From NCBI GenBank assembly GCA_016187945.1, contig JACPIT010000005.1, forward strand, positions 682,001 through 746,000: a stretch of DNA of 64,000 nt, in the 5' to 3' direction. The notes below the pieces were generated by a model that made no database searches, was not told the DNA's origin, and saw nothing but the letters and a program-made list of their open reading frames with translations. Every line of letters begins with the position of its first letter. Position 1 is the first letter of the stretch. Below, in pieces: positions 26,901-35,146 of the stretch. The translations under genes were made by a program, and so were the position numbers. This DNA comes from Opitutia bacterium. GTDB taxonomy: Bacteria > Verrucomicrobiota > Verrucomicrobiia > Opitutales > Opitutaceae.

Positions 26901-29427
26901 TTTCCTCGATCAGGACCGGGTGATTCTCCGCGTTGATCTGGACGCGAATTGGTTTGAATGCACCCGCTGTCACAATCTGAGCCCGGTCGCTCCCTTCGGG
27001 CATTGTCCGACCTGCAATCTGACGGATTTGGCGGTCATTAAACCCGATTCCAACGCCTACATCGCGTCGAGAAAAGGGCTGTGGCGAAATGCGCTGAAGG
27101 AGTGTCTGGCCGGCGTCCGACAGCCGCGGTGCATCAGTGCGGAGGAACACACCGCTCAACTATCGTATCGCGACGCTGGCACGGTCTTGGCCACGACCGA
27201 AATGCACGAGTTGCTCTTTCAAGACATCATCATCGACACCAAAAAGGAGAGCCCGGTCGATGTCCTGAGTTGCACGACAACGATGGAGGTGGGTGTCGAT
27301 ATTGGATCGTTGGTCGCGGTCGGTCTCCGCAACGTTCCGCCCCAGCGCGAAAACTACCAGCAACGGGCGGGCCGCGCAGGTCGCCGCGGATCGGCGGTCT
27401 CCACCGTCGTGACCTACTGTCATGGCGGACCGCACGACAGTCACTATTTCCACAACGTTGCCAAGATGGTGTCCGGTCCGCCCCGCACGCCGGTCGTGAA
27501 AACGGACAACGAAAAGATCGTCCGCCGCCACATTCACGCCTTTCTCATTCAAACCTATTTCCAGGGATTTCCGGGCAATCTCACCGGCGTCATCACGTCG
27601 GCGTTGGGGCGCACCACCGAGTTTTTCGCGCCTTACGTGGGACTGCCGTGTTTCGAGCATTTCCGCTCTTGGATCGAAACCGAGATTGTTCAACCCCCTC
27701 ACGCTCTGGTCAAAAGGATCACCGCTTGGTTGCCCGAAGCGGCCAGCGCCAACCCGGCGGCACTTGTGACCAAGGTCGCGAAAGACTTCGTGCAGGATCT
27801 CGCTGGCGCTGGCGAAGATTTCATCGCGAGCCTAAGCCAACCGCCATCGACTGACTCGCCCGAGGATGAGGAGGAAGACGACGATCAGGAGGATAAGCTG
27901 CTCGATTTTCTTTTCGCGCAGGGAATGCTCCCGACCTACGCCTTTCCGACCGACCTTTGCAGCTTTAACGTCGAATACCTCGACAACACCCTGGTGCGAA
28001 TCCGGGAAAAGCCGCAGCAGTCCGTCACGAAAGCGCTCAGTGAATACGCCCCCGGTCGGATCGTCGTCATCGACAAGAAGAATTATCGGTGCACCGCCGT
28101 CACCGCCAACACGAGTCCCTTCGAGCGCGACCGCGCGGCGCCGCTTTTCGCGAAGAAGCTGAAAAATTACATTTTCTGCGCCAACCCCCTTTGCTCATTC
28201 GTGCAGGAGACCGATGCCCAACGCACGGCGCCACAAACGGCCTGCCCGCTCTGCAACTCCCCGCTCGCGCTCGGCGACATCCTCAAGCCCGAGGTTTTTC
28301 TCCCGCATTGCGGCAAGGAAGCCGACGAGACCGACGACGACCAAGAATTTTCTTATGCCTCCCCGGCGCAATTTCCCATTCCGTTGCGGCAGGAGAAAGA
28401 GGATTGGAGTCCGCTCGGCAAAAACGCCCTCAAGACCTTTGCCGAAAATCGTCATCTGGTTGTGGTGAACAAAGGCGACCCGGATTTGCTCCACGGTTTC
28501 CAGGTCTGCACCCTTTGCGGAAAGGCCGTCATCGATCAGGACACCGGCGGCCTCGCGAGTCACAAGCGACCTTACCAAACGAGCTACATTCCCGGTCGCG
28601 GGAGTCGCCCCGGCCCGACCTGCGACGGCGTTTCCCGGCAGGTTCTTTTGGGCAACGATTTCAAGTCCGACCTGATGATCATGCGGGTCAAAGCGCTGGC
28701 CCCCCTTGAAACCACGTCCGATCCCGGCAAGGCGGCGTTCATGGCGATGCAACACGCCATGAAAACGCTAGCGGAGGCCCTCAACCTCGCGGCGAGCCGC
28801 CGTCTCGACCTCGACCCCTCGGAATTCAGCAGCGGGTTTCGAGTGTATCCAACCGATCCCCAGAATCAGGAGATCATTGGGGAAATCTATCTTTTCGACA
28901 CGCTTTCCGGCGGAGCAGGCTATGCGAGCCAGATTGGCAATGAACTGAGGGAAGTTCTCGACGACGAAGTCCGTCAGCTCCTCGCCCATTGTCCGGCCGG
29001 TTGTGATCGTTCCTGCTACGAATGTCTCCGGCATTACGGGAATCAATACTTTCACAATCAACTCGACCGGCATCTCGCGCTTGCGCTTCTCGATTATGCC
29101 GTTCTCGGCACGCTGCCCTTGCTCGACAACTGGGCGCAGCAGATGACCGCAGTCGATCCTCTGGCACGGATGCTTCAAAAGTCTGGCGTGAACATCCGTC
29201 TCGGGGTCAAGGCCGGTCCGATCACGATACCGCTCGTGGCGGAGCGACAGGGACGACGCCTTCTCATTGGCACGGCTCACGGCCTCTATGCCAAATCTAC
29301 CAACGACTCGCATCCACTCGTGAAGCATTTTCAGAACGACCCCGCCTCTCCGGTGGAAATCATCAACGAGTTTCTCCTCTCCCGGAATCGACCGGCAGTT
29401 CATCAAGAGATTCTGACGAAGCTCTGA
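23986..29427 (+). CDS. druE: Druantia helicase DruE (DUF1998)
   Basis: 1,813-aa superfamily 2 helicase. The start at 23986 overlaps druD (ATGA); a 37-codon upstream extension lies inside druD. Walker A TGTGSGKTE is near residue 115, the DEAH box (LVLDEAHMY) near 322, and the motif VI region QQRAGRAGRRG near 1124. An acidic linker (DEEEDDDQED) is near 1295. The C-terminal DUF1998 segment (LSGGAGYASQI, then CPAGCDRSCYECLRHYGN) is near 1645-1690. At least four Cys clusters that could bind zinc lie near 540-570, 991-1010, 1398-1420 and 1507. This is the universal component of Druantia systems and probably acts on invading DNA. Confidence 0.92.
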   Translation: MNQDYGVTAVVSGLKEALSSYLQAQYHIRDEALVEERRKLFDTPGIIAQRAYVEATPSYASEKRLADLKIPQAARDLLLELAPLKVGVFPEPYNHQADALEAFLGRGKDVLAATGTGSGKTEIFLHNIIGSLAIEAAAKRNDSVNMSGCRALLLYPMNALVTDQLGRIRRLFGDDRVAALFQSRFGRRIRFGMYTSRTPYPGEQNSKKAAAQIKPLFEKFYLKLDQQSALKRQLEEKGRWPKKDLHGFYGEPGSNWERRLKTQPGDTELFTRHEMQRECPDILITNYSMLEYMLLRPIERTIFDQTKAWLEEHEDNYLTLVLDEAHMYRGTGGAEVAMLIRRLMARLEIPRERLRCILTSASMGRDRAAQIDALKFADELTGLKQGRKPGFELITGKFAPLAAASPASPDQTAALAGFRLNEFLCFGEDKPRALAAVTALAPKLGWNASGVTTDTLADWLYTQLSGLPVANLLVGEATAGAKEFSVLARTVFPHAPADTAAQATEALLSLANFARSAAKDKIFLPARLHLFFRGLQGFYACINPDCAHRQVTSRRTLLGALWPEPRETCKCGSRVYELLTHRDCGIEYLRGYISSRGRPDYLFHEKESPVGISELQNQARLREIHLLVGGQPHPKAQPTQEVWIDIKSGQLTWQPPADPDHFLPARAAIPNLVNPLAAHSFDRCPVCLGRWRAGHTKIMDLKTKGEQPFAALVKSQTFLQPPTRADKEAFPNQGRKVLLFSDGRQKAARLARNIPLEVEYDSFRESLVLATQRLQKIGKESTLSDKRIYLAFLDVVCEFNLSYFDKSDHQLLLNHVQKYRETYQRDLLTAHDEWNQINPPARFHQALLRQLCSPYYSIPFVTAGWLEPARNASRMFAEGLAADAIPLPAAQARDLAIAWMAELAADFAIGTFPDRTRELAEGWPRDHWGVLPNLPENLRAILVAEGFTADVIDKISGHLFRAFAQPNTTGRHFLDQDRVILRVDLDANWFECTRCHNLSPVAPFGHCPTCNLTDLAVIKPDSNAYIASRKGLWRNALKECLAGVRQPRCISAEEHTAQLSYRDAGTVLATTEMHELLFQDIIIDTKKESPVDVLSCTTTMEVGVDIGSLVAVGLRNVPPQRENYQQRAGRAGRRGSAVSTVVTYCHGGPHDSHYFHNVAKMVSGPPRTPVVKTDNEKIVRRHIHAFLIQTYFQGFPGNLTGVITSALGRTTEFFAPYVGLPCFEHFRSWIETEIVQPPHALVKRITAWLPEAASANPAALVTKVAKDFVQDLAGAGEDFIASLSQPPSTDSPEDEEEDDDQEDKLLDFLFAQGMLPTYAFPTDLCSFNVEYLDNTLVRIREKPQQSVTKALSEYAPGRIVVIDKKNYRCTAVTANTSPFERDRAAPLFAKKLKNYIFCANPLCSFVQETDAQRTAPQTACPLCNSPLALGDILKPEVFLPHCGKEADETDDDQEFSYASPAQFPIPLRQEKEDWSPLGKNALKTFAENRHLVVVNKGDPDLLHGFQVCTLCGKAVIDQDTGGLASHKRPYQTSYIPGRGSRPGPTCDGVSRQVLLGNDFKSDLMIMRVKALAPLETTSDPGKAAFMAMQHAMKTLAEALNLAASRRLDLDPSEFSSGFRVYPTDPQNQEIIGEIYLFDTLSGGAGYASQIGNELREVLDDEVRQLLAHCPAGCDRSCYECLRHYGNQYFHNQLDRHLALALLDYAVLGTLPLLDNWAQQMTAVDPLARMLQKSGVNIRLGVKAGPITIPLVAERQGRRLLIGTAHGLYAKSTNDSHPLVKHFQNDPASPVEIINEFLLSRNRPAVHQEILTKL

Positions 29428-29465
29428 ACTTTAGAACCGTGGCGCAATTTTATCCCGTAACGGAC

Positions 29466-29897
29466 TTAATTTCGGAAGCTACCTATCTTCGTCGTGACTT
29501 TCGGAGGCAAAATTCCATCGCACCCCATAACTGGATTAGCGCTGAATCCCCATGTCTCCACAAGGAACCAACGCAATAGATCCGTGCGCTTAGTTTTGCG
29601 CGAAGGCACCAGTCGCGGATCACCACGTCCGGGAGACATCAGTATAAGCAAAAGAAGTTGTGCAGCGGAAAACCGGTGTCCTGCGAACCACCGTTCACGC
29701 TCGGTCATTTCAGGCCACTTTCCTGTCTTGATCCATTCAAGGCAGAGCCTGTCGATATTGGTTCGCATGCGTTTTTCAATTCTACGCATGTTCGCCGTGG
29801 CGTCCGATTGAGAAGCACCGAATTCGGGCAACGGCCCTAATTCGAGGGGTTGTCGGGCTTCGCGGAAAAAATTAAACCAGTCTGTCCAGTTCTTCAT
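29466..29897 (-). CDS. Hypothetical protein downstream of Druantia
   Basis: 143-aa protein, rich in Trp and Arg (MKNWTDWFNFFREARQ at the start, RWFLVETWGF near the end), not recognised. The ATG at 29897 avoids overlap with the AbiEii gene; a longer frame would overlap it. It is convergent with druE (38 bp apart) and runs in the same direction as, and just downstream of, the AbiE operon, so it could be co-transcribed with it. Confidence 0.5.
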   Translation of the reverse strand: MKNWTDWFNFFREARQPLELGPLPEFGASQSDATANMRRIEKRMRTNIDRLCLEWIKTGKWPEMTERERWFAGHRFSAAQLLLLILMSPGRGDPRLVPSRKTKRTDLLRWFLVETWGFSANPVMGCDGILPPKVTTKIGSFRN

Positions 29898-29916
29898 ATG
29901 AAAATGCCACCAGGAC

Positions 29917-30831
29917 TCATTCAGATGGCAGCCAGCCTTTCGGGGGCGTCCACCGTTCATTGAATTCAGTAGCATTGACGGCTGCCTCCATCACAGGCCA
30001 CGCGAAAATGCGAATGGCGGCCAATGTTGCGGTCATTTCAACGGGCGCGAGGGCATTGCGGCGGATGAAGACCGCCCAAGTCGCGGCTTTCAGTGCAGCG
30101 AACTCCGGGGTCAGCGCGACAGGCACCGTCGCCGGCAATGGCATCTCGCGCCGGGCGAATGTCCGGGTGATGGCGGCCTTCAGCAGTTCGCCTTCAAACG
30201 GGAATTTCCGGCTGAGGAACCAGATGTCGAAAAAGTCCTTCATCCGCGTGTTCGCCTCGCCCAAGCGAACGCTCGCTTCGAGTTTTTCGGCCACGACGGT
30301 GTAGATCGGATACGCGCGCAGGTGCGGGGCGGGAAAATCCAGCAGCGCGGGGAATTCAACTTCGTCCGGCTCGGGTGTGACGACATCACCAAACCCGATG
30401 TCCACCTGAACCCGAATCCGGGCATTTTCCAACCGTGCTTCCAGCGTAATGCGCGTGCCAGGATATGCGGCTTCTTCGCGAATCGGCGCCGCCGCCACAC
30501 TCTCGGGCAAGAAGGTGAGGCCGTCCGGCTCAATTTCGAGCCGACACAGCTCCGTGAAGATCGTCTTCAACGTCTCGTCATCATGCGGGCCGGAGCCGAG
30601 AAGGTCCACGTCACGGGTCGGCCGATGGGTTCCGTCCGCCCAGATCGCGAATAGCATCGCGCCTTTGAGCAGGAAATTCTCCGCGTGGGACGAGCGACTG
30701 AGGCGGTAGAGCAGCCGCTCAATGCCGTAACGCACCAGCACGAGGTCAAAGGGCTCTTTGCGGCGCTCGCTCAAGGTGAGCAGCCGTTGCCGGACGGACG
30801 CCGGCAGATTCCGCTTCGGTTCGGGCTTCAT
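29917..30831 (-). CDS. abiEii: AbiEii-family nucleotidyltransferase toxin (left copy)
   Basis: 304-aa toxin of the type IV AbiE toxin-antitoxin family. It carries the nucleotidyltransferase signature KGAMLFAIW followed by RPTRDVDLLG (residues about 55-80), with the Asp pair needed for catalysis. The later conserved segment VVAEKLEASVRLG ... RMKDFFDIWFL is near 185-210. AbiEii transfers nucleotides to cellular RNA targets and blocks growth, which can abort phage infection or stabilise mobile DNA. It overlaps the antitoxin gene by 4 bp. Confidence 0.88.
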   Translation of the reverse strand: MKPEPKRNLPASVRQRLLTLSERRKEPFDLVLVRYGIERLLYRLSRSSHAENFLLKGAMLFAIWADGTHRPTRDVDLLGSGPHDDETLKTIFTELCRLEIEPDGLTFLPESVAAAPIREEAAYPGTRITLEARLENARIRVQVDIGFGDVVTPEPDEVEFPALLDFPAPHLRAYPIYTVVAEKLEASVRLGEANTRMKDFFDIWFLSRKFPFEGELLKAAITRTFARREMPLPATVPVALTPEFAALKAATWAVFIRRNALAPVEMTATLAAIRIFAWPVMEAAVNATEFNERWTPPKGWLPSE

Positions 30832-31430
30832 GTCAGGCTTTCGAAATAGGGACGCATCACCTTGGCCACACGGTCAACCCGCGCATAGTGTTCCAGGTCT
30901 TTCATCGTGGCGCGGCGCGCACGCCACGTTTCGCGCAGGGCTTCGAGCGCCACATCGAGGCCGATCTTGTGACGGAATTTGAAACAGTCCGCCACGGTCT
31001 TGGCGGGGTTGTAAACCCGCAGGGGCACGCCCTCAACCGTATGGGTTTCGACGCCCTCATTCAGAGCGGGGCCGGAGAGGCGGACGATTCGCAGGCCAAC
31101 GCGGCGCGCTCGTGGACTCCAACTCTTGTGGCCGAGGGCCAGCCAGACCTCATGCGGATTCTGTGTCGTCAGGCGATGGTAGTTGAGAGCCGAGAGCAGG
31201 CAGACGATGCCGTTGGGAATCTGTTTGCCGACTTCGGCCAGCGTGTGGTTTTCGGTGATGTCCGCACCGGGCGGACGATAAAGCCCGCGACCGGCGCGTT
31301 CCAGCAGCCCGGCTTGCACTGCTTCCCGCAGATGAACACGGTTGAACCCTTGGGCGGTCAGGTCGCGTGAGCGCAGGAGGGTGGTGCCGTGAAAGGCTTC
31401 TTTGAGGCGCTTTTGGGTGGTCGCGGTCAT
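30828..31430 (-). CDS. abiEi: AbiEi-family antitoxin (left copy)
   Basis: 200-aa protein. An N-terminal winged-helix segment (LLRSRDLTAQGFNRVHLREA, then GLLERAGRGLYRPP) is followed by an AbiEi C-terminal region (VYNPAKTVADCFKFRHKIG). The ATG at 31430 has a good upstream GAGG; an in-frame ATG at 31454 lies inside the probable operator, so the internal start is preferred. AbiEi represses its own promoter by binding inverted repeats, and one is present (31438-31465). Confidence 0.85.
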   Translation of the reverse strand: MTATTQKRLKEAFHGTTLLRSRDLTAQGFNRVHLREAVQAGLLERAGRGLYRPPGADITENHTLAEVGKQIPNGIVCLLSALNYHRLTTQNPHEVWLALGHKSWSPRARRVGLRIVRLSGPALNEGVETHTVEGVPLRVYNPAKTVADCFKFRHKIGLDVALEALRETWRARRATMKDLEHYARVDRVAKVMRPYFESLT

Positions 31431-31437
31431 AACAGAA

Positions 31438-31465
31438 CCTCGGCATTTATTCATATTCTCCGAGG
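31438..31465. promoter_or_regulatory. Inverted repeat upstream of the left abiEi, probable operator
   Basis: CCTCGG (31438-31443) and CCGAGG (31460-31465) flank an AT-rich centre containing a TATGAATAAAT-like -10 region on the minus strand. The layout fits autorepression by AbiEi. Confidence 0.55.
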
Positions 31466-31748
31466 TCTTGTAAATCCCATTCGCCCCTGCCTCTCGACTT
31501 GCCGCAAGGCTTGTCCGGTGGATTGGCGTCGTATCTAGCTTACGAGCGGTCAGTTCCGATGTTCGGCCTAGAACCCGTTCTATGCTCTTCGGAATTGCTG
31601 GTGAAGGGGCTCTTTTGCGGGGTGCGCTGGGCTTGGTGGGTGTCGCCGGAGCTCCGCGCGCCGTTCCCTGCGGCGCTTTGCCACGGCGCGCGCGGCCCCG
31701 AACGCCGCCAGCGCCTAACTGGGGTCGAGTCCGGCCCCAGCCCCCGGT
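31466..31748. other. Non-coding stretch between the AbiE and DUF3102-type operons
   Basis: 283 bp that start AT-rich and become GC-rich toward 31740. No gene, tRNA or clear terminator was seen on either strand. Confidence 0.35.
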
Positions 31749-32519
31749 TTAGCCGACAGCTCGCGCGGCGGTGCGAACGCGAGGGCGGCCGGCGCGTTCG
31801 TCGCGGCGGATGCCGTGACGTTTGCAGAAGCGGCGGAAATCGAGCGAACTGATCCGCAGACCGAGTGTGGCGAGATGCGCCCGCACTTCGCGGGTGCGGT
31901 AGGCTTCGCGGGGATACCGCAGCATGTAAACCAAGGCGTGCAGCTTCCACCAATCAGCATAGCCGAAAGCGGCGCGCAATCGGCGCGGATCGAGTCCGGC
32001 GAGCAATTCGACGGCGTGGCCGAGTTCGGCGAGTTGGCGGGTTTCACCCGAGCGGATCGCTGCGTCCAATAAATCGGCCCCAGCTTGGAGGAGCTTGGGC
32101 GATGCCTTGGCCGCCTCGCCGGCTTTGCGCCAGTCACGGGCGAGGAGAAAGACGTTCAGGCCGAGCGTGCGCGCCTCGTAGCGTCGCACCAGCACCTCCA
32201 TTTCCTCCCATGTAAGCCCACCAAACGGGCGCGCCGCCTGCGCGGGCAACTGTGCTTTCATCCGGCGTTTTTCCTCAAGCCACCCGTCGAGTTCGCCCGC
32301 CAGTTCGGCGAAGCCGTTGGACATGGCCTCGCCGTTGAGGTCGCCACGCTCCACGAGGGCGAGGAAGTTCGCGCGGGTGTCGGCATCCTGCCCGAAATCT
32401 TCCATCAGCCATGTCAGCAGATCGGGAAACTGCCGGCACATGCTCGCCAGCAGCCGCAGGAAGGCGCGGCTGCGGCGTTCCGAGGTCCGGACGGACGACG
32501 CTAAGGCGACGGCAGTCAT
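31749..32519 (-). CDS. Hypothetical protein, third gene of the DUF3102-type operon
   Basis: 256-aa mostly helical protein rich in Arg and Leu (FGGLTWEEMEVLVRRYEA, then GETRQLAELGHAVELL). The C-terminal third (FRRFCKRHGIRRDERAGRPR) is basic and looks like DNA-binding helices. The ATG at 32519 overlaps the previous stop (ATGA). Function unknown; it is part of a three-gene run with two other small basic proteins and may belong to element maintenance. Confidence 0.6.
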   Translation of the reverse strand: MTAVALASSVRTSERRSRAFLRLLASMCRQFPDLLTWLMEDFGQDADTRANFLALVERGDLNGEAMSNGFAELAGELDGWLEEKRRMKAQLPAQAARPFGGLTWEEMEVLVRRYEARTLGLNVFLLARDWRKAGEAAKASPKLLQAGADLLDAAIRSGETRQLAELGHAVELLAGLDPRRLRAAFGYADWWKLHALVYMLRYPREAYRTREVRAHLATLGLRISSLDFRRFCKRHGIRRDERAGRPRVRTAARAVG

Positions 32520-33073
32520 GACTTGTGAGAACGCACCGGGCCGGAAAAGTTCGCCGCCGGAGGGGCAGGCTCGAACCATAGGCGGAGCTTTTCATACAGG
32601 AGGCGCAGGTCTCGCCGGTAGGCTTCGCGCTGTTCCTCGTCGGTCTGCCCGGGCCGGCGTTTGAGTGTGCGGACGAGCCGGTTGGCGAGAACGACATGCG
32701 CCGGGAGGGTATGCCGCAGCCGGCGCTTGCCCGGTGTTTTCGGCTCGGTGGCGATGCCGAGCCGGGCATACGCCTGTCGCAGGCTCATGCCCTGTAAAAA
32801 CGCCGCGTCGGTCACGCAGTGAGCGAGCCGGATGTAACGCTGGGCGGTCCGGGCGGTGCCGCGAAAGTTGGCTTTCAGCCAGAGGAGCCAGGCACCCGGC
32901 CCCATGTCGCGAAACACCCGTTTTCTTTCCTCAACGAGCAGGTGTCCGGCGTGCCAGGCGGCGACGAGCGCCCGGTGTAGCGCTTCGCGCGAAGCGATCG
33001 CGCACCGCTTGGCCTCTTCATGGAGGCGGTTGATTTCCGCCACGACGGGCGGCGTGGACGGGGCCGGGTTCAT
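32516..33073 (-). CDS. DUF3102-like protein
   Basis: 185-aa helical protein. The segment EINRLHEEAKRCAIASREAL, followed by AWHAGHLLVEERKRV, GPGAWLLWLKANFRGT and ARTAQRYIRLA (about residues 12-85), fits the DUF3102 pattern seen in plasmid and phage proteins. It probably binds DNA or acts in element copy or maintenance; not established. It overlaps both neighbours by 4 bp. Confidence 0.65.
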   Translation of the reverse strand: MNPAPSTPPVVAEINRLHEEAKRCAIASREALHRALVAAWHAGHLLVEERKRVFRDMGPGAWLLWLKANFRGTARTAQRYIRLAHCVTDAAFLQGMSLRQAYARLGIATEPKTPGKRRLRHTLPAHVVLANRLVRTLKRRPGQTDEEQREAYRRDLRLLYEKLRLWFEPAPPAANFSGPVRSHKS

Positions 33074-33351
33074 GACGCCATCCCTGTGGTTTCGCGGAAG
33101 CTGTCCGCAAGTTGATGCACCGCCTGTTTCGTGCGACCGGCCACGTGGCCGATTTCCTCCAGCGTCGCCTCGTTGATCAGATCGGGCCGCACGCAGTAGA
33201 GCGCGACCGTTGCACGCACGCCGCGCTCGTCGAGCGACGCGGCTTCCGCCATCCAGACCAAGAGCCGGCAGACCACTTCCAGGGCGAGGAAGCGCGCTTC
33301 CTGCTTGGGATCGACCGGCTCCGCGAAGAACGAATCATGGTTGGTTTTCAT
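33070..33351 (-). CDS. Small hypothetical HTH-like protein
   Basis: 93-aa protein, first gene of the three-gene operon. The C-terminal segment DLINEATLEEIGHVAGRTKQAVHQLADSF has the look of a helix-turn-helix (residues about 57-85). Unrecognised otherwise. It is coupled to the DUF3102-like gene by a 4-bp overlap. Confidence 0.55.
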   Translation of the reverse strand: MKTNHDSFFAEPVDPKQEARFLALEVVCRLLVWMAEAASLDERGVRATVALYCVRPDLINEATLEEIGHVAGRTKQAVHQLADSFRETTGMAS

Positions 33352-33423
33352 TGTGGGATTGAGTTCGCTCCCACGATACGCCGCGCCCGCGATTCCTAAT
33401 AGATACAGCGTGCGCTCTCCGTT

Positions 33424-33474
33424 CTGATCCTATTTCGCACTCGTTCTGCCTGCGTGCGACACGGCGTGTGTCGC
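33424..33474. repeat. Copy of the CTGATCCTATTTCG / GCGACAC-hairpin module
   Basis: CTGATCCTATTTCG (33424-33437) is followed 18 bp later by the hairpin GCGACAC-GGCGT-GTGTCGC (33456-33474). The same 14-mer (inverted, 11813-11826) and nearly the same hairpin (11483-11503) bracket the non-coding block beside the left relaxase gene. Confidence 0.6.
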
Positions 33475-33483
33475 TTCGCCTGA

Positions 33484-33521
33484 AAACGAAAACACCGCGC
33501 TGGACAAAACCAGCGCGGTGT
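33484..33521 (-). terminator. Strong rho-independent terminator of the excisionase-like gene
   Basis: A perfect 12-bp stem, ACACCGCGCTGG (33492-33503) and CCAGCGCGGTGT (33510-33521), has a 6-nt loop. Read on the minus strand, it is followed by a T-rich tract (TTTTCGTTTTC). It lies 23 bp downstream of the stop of the gene at 33544. Confidence 0.88.
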
Positions 33522-33543
33522 CAGGATTTGCCACGGTGCGGAC

Positions 33544-33771
33544 TCAGCCGCGCGCCGGCACTTTCAGCCGGGTGCGGATGTGGGTCGCGACCTCGGAGGC
33601 GTCATAATAGACGAAATGACCGACGCGGTGATGCGGGATGCGCCGAAGCTTGGTCCAATTCCGCAGGGTGGCGATGGAGGGCTCTTTGTTTTTGGGAAAA
33701 ATCCCGCTGGCGCGCAGGCCGATGATGTCCGTGAGCTGGCTTTCGGTGGAGGGAGAGATGTGCGTTTCCAT
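33544..33771 (-). CDS. Excisionase-like HTH protein
   Basis: 75-aa protein with a MerR/excisionase-type winged helix: ASGIFPKNKEPSIATLRNW, then HRVGHFVYYDASEVATHI. The ATG at 33771 is chosen because upstream in-frame codons are antisense to another gene and not protein-like. Small proteins of this type direct excision by a tyrosine recombinase; one is encoded 1.4 kb away on the same strand. A strong terminator follows. Confidence 0.68.
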   Translation of the reverse strand: METHISPSTESQLTDIIGLRASGIFPKNKEPSIATLRNWTKLRRIPHHRVGHFVYYDASEVATHIRTRLKVPARG

Positions 33772-33846
33772 ACCCCTGACCGCCGGGTCAATTGCGGCGC
33801 CCCTGCACGCTCGCCATCCCGGCCCGGCGGCGCTAGGCTTCCCCGC

Positions 33847-34530
33847 ATGTCCATTCCCGAATACAAGGGACGGTCGGCGGACGACATCGCCGCGGGGAAG
33901 TTCGTCAACGACTCCGCCTGGCAGGTGTATACGAGCCTTTCGTGGTGCGACTATGCCGAGCGCCGCAACGCGCCCACAGCACTGCACTACGCTGGCCTTC
34001 ATTTGCGGACTGGCGTCGAGCAACTCTGGTTCGAGGTCCTGTTCGCAGCCTCGGGTGGTTCGATCACCGCAAACGAATACGAGCAGGCGCTGCGCAGCAC
34101 CACCAAGCTATATAAGATGATCGACGCCGCCGAGCCGCACTACATTAAGTTTGCCGAGTTCGTCCAATTGCTGGCCGCGGTGGACAGCCGCGCGCATCCG
34201 CCGACCGTAGTGTGGGACATCGCCCGCCTGAAACGCATCCACGGCGGTTGCGGCGAACTGCTGCTGCATTTTCAAGGCGTGCCAGAGAAGGGCTATCGCA
34301 GCGATGCGTGGAACGAGAGCCGGCTGAAATTCCTGCGCGAAGCGGCCGCGTGGATGTGGAATGAAATGACCACGCGTGGCAGCCTCGCGGTTTATTCCCC
34401 CGAGGGCCTCAAGAAGCCCGAGGTGTTTTCATTGTGGGAACGCTACCGCGACGGCACGAACTCCGCAGAGGATGTGCGGCTCGGCCTCCGCATCATCCAG
34501 CCCATCGTGCGGGGCCGCCCGCCCGCTTAG
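33847..34530 (+). CDS. Hypothetical protein
   Basis: 227-aa mostly helical soluble protein (ALHYAGLHLRTGVEQLWFEV, then SRLKFLREAAAWMWNEM). No family recognised and no catalytic motif. The ATG at 33847 gives a protein-like start; an upstream frame is antisense to the excisionase-like gene. It is divergent from that gene with a 75-bp gap and convergent with the gene at 34543. It may be cargo. Confidence 0.6.
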   Translation: MSIPEYKGRSADDIAAGKFVNDSAWQVYTSLSWCDYAERRNAPTALHYAGLHLRTGVEQLWFEVLFAASGGSITANEYEQALRSTTKLYKMIDAAEPHYIKFAEFVQLLAAVDSRAHPPTVVWDIARLKRIHGGCGELLLHFQGVPEKGYRSDAWNESRLKFLREAAAWMWNEMTTRGSLAVYSPEGLKKPEVFSLWERYRDGTNSAEDVRLGLRIIQPIVRGRPPA

Positions 34531-34542
34531 TCCTCGGCGCGC

Positions 34543-35076
34543 CTAATACGGCTTCTCGCTGCACTGGCAGCCGGGCGGGAGAGGAAAAATGTCCCCGAGC
34601 GAGTGCGAGATGGAACGGCGCAGGATTTCCGGATTGCGGATGAAGCGCGTGAGCATGAAGCGCGTGAATTTCCACGGGTTGATCGCGATGATCTTCCGCC
34701 CGTTGTTCACGCAGAGCGAGGGCCGCTCCCCAAATTCCGCCCCGATCATCCATTTGTAGCGGTAGGTTTTTCCGCCGAGCTGGTAGTCTTTGATCTTTTT
34801 TTTCGGCTGCCCTTGGTGCTGCATCCCGTGGCGGAAAAGAAACCAGAAGTGGCGAAACAACTTCAGGTCGCAGTCGAAATCCCACGCCGCCTTTTTCAGG
34901 AAGGGCTCGGTCTTGTTGTGCTGGGTAATGGTGTTCGACTTGATCCGATAATATCGCTCGCAAAGGAAGAAACCCATCGAGAGCGCGACGAACGCCCCGT
35001 CGCCGCGCGGAATCTGTTTCAGCCGGTTGTAGGGCGACACATACCACCGAATGAACTTCGTCCGGTCTGTGAGCAT
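34543..35076 (-). CDS. Hypothetical basic protein
   Basis: 177-aa basic, aromatic-rich protein (RWYVSPYNRLKQIPRG, then FRHFWFLFRHGMQHQGQPKK). No recognised family and no membrane segment. Its base use is more AT-rich than the neighbours' (LKKAAWDFDCDLKLF region), which suggests a separate origin. It is convergent with 33847-34530 (12 bp apart) and lies downstream of the recombinase gene. Confidence 0.6.
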   Translation of the reverse strand: MLTDRTKFIRWYVSPYNRLKQIPRGDGAFVALSMGFFLCERYYRIKSNTITQHNKTEPFLKKAAWDFDCDLKLFRHFWFLFRHGMQHQGQPKKKIKDYQLGGKTYRYKWMIGAEFGERPSLCVNNGRKIIAINPWKFTRFMLTRFIRNPEILRRSISHSLGDIFPLPPGCQCSEKPY

Positions 35077-35096
35077 GGCGCATCATACCCGATGCG

Positions 35097-35133
35097 GGCG
35101 GCCAGCGGCAGTGAAAAAATGCCGCCGACCGCC
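35097..35133. repeat. Imperfect hairpin downstream of the left recombinase gene
   Basis: GGCGG-CCA-GCGGCA (35097-35110) pairs with TGCCGC-CGA-CCGCC (35120-35133) around an A-rich loop. There is no T tract, so it is a weak terminator candidate at best. Confidence 0.35.
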
Positions 35134-35146
35134 TGACTTCTGAGCC

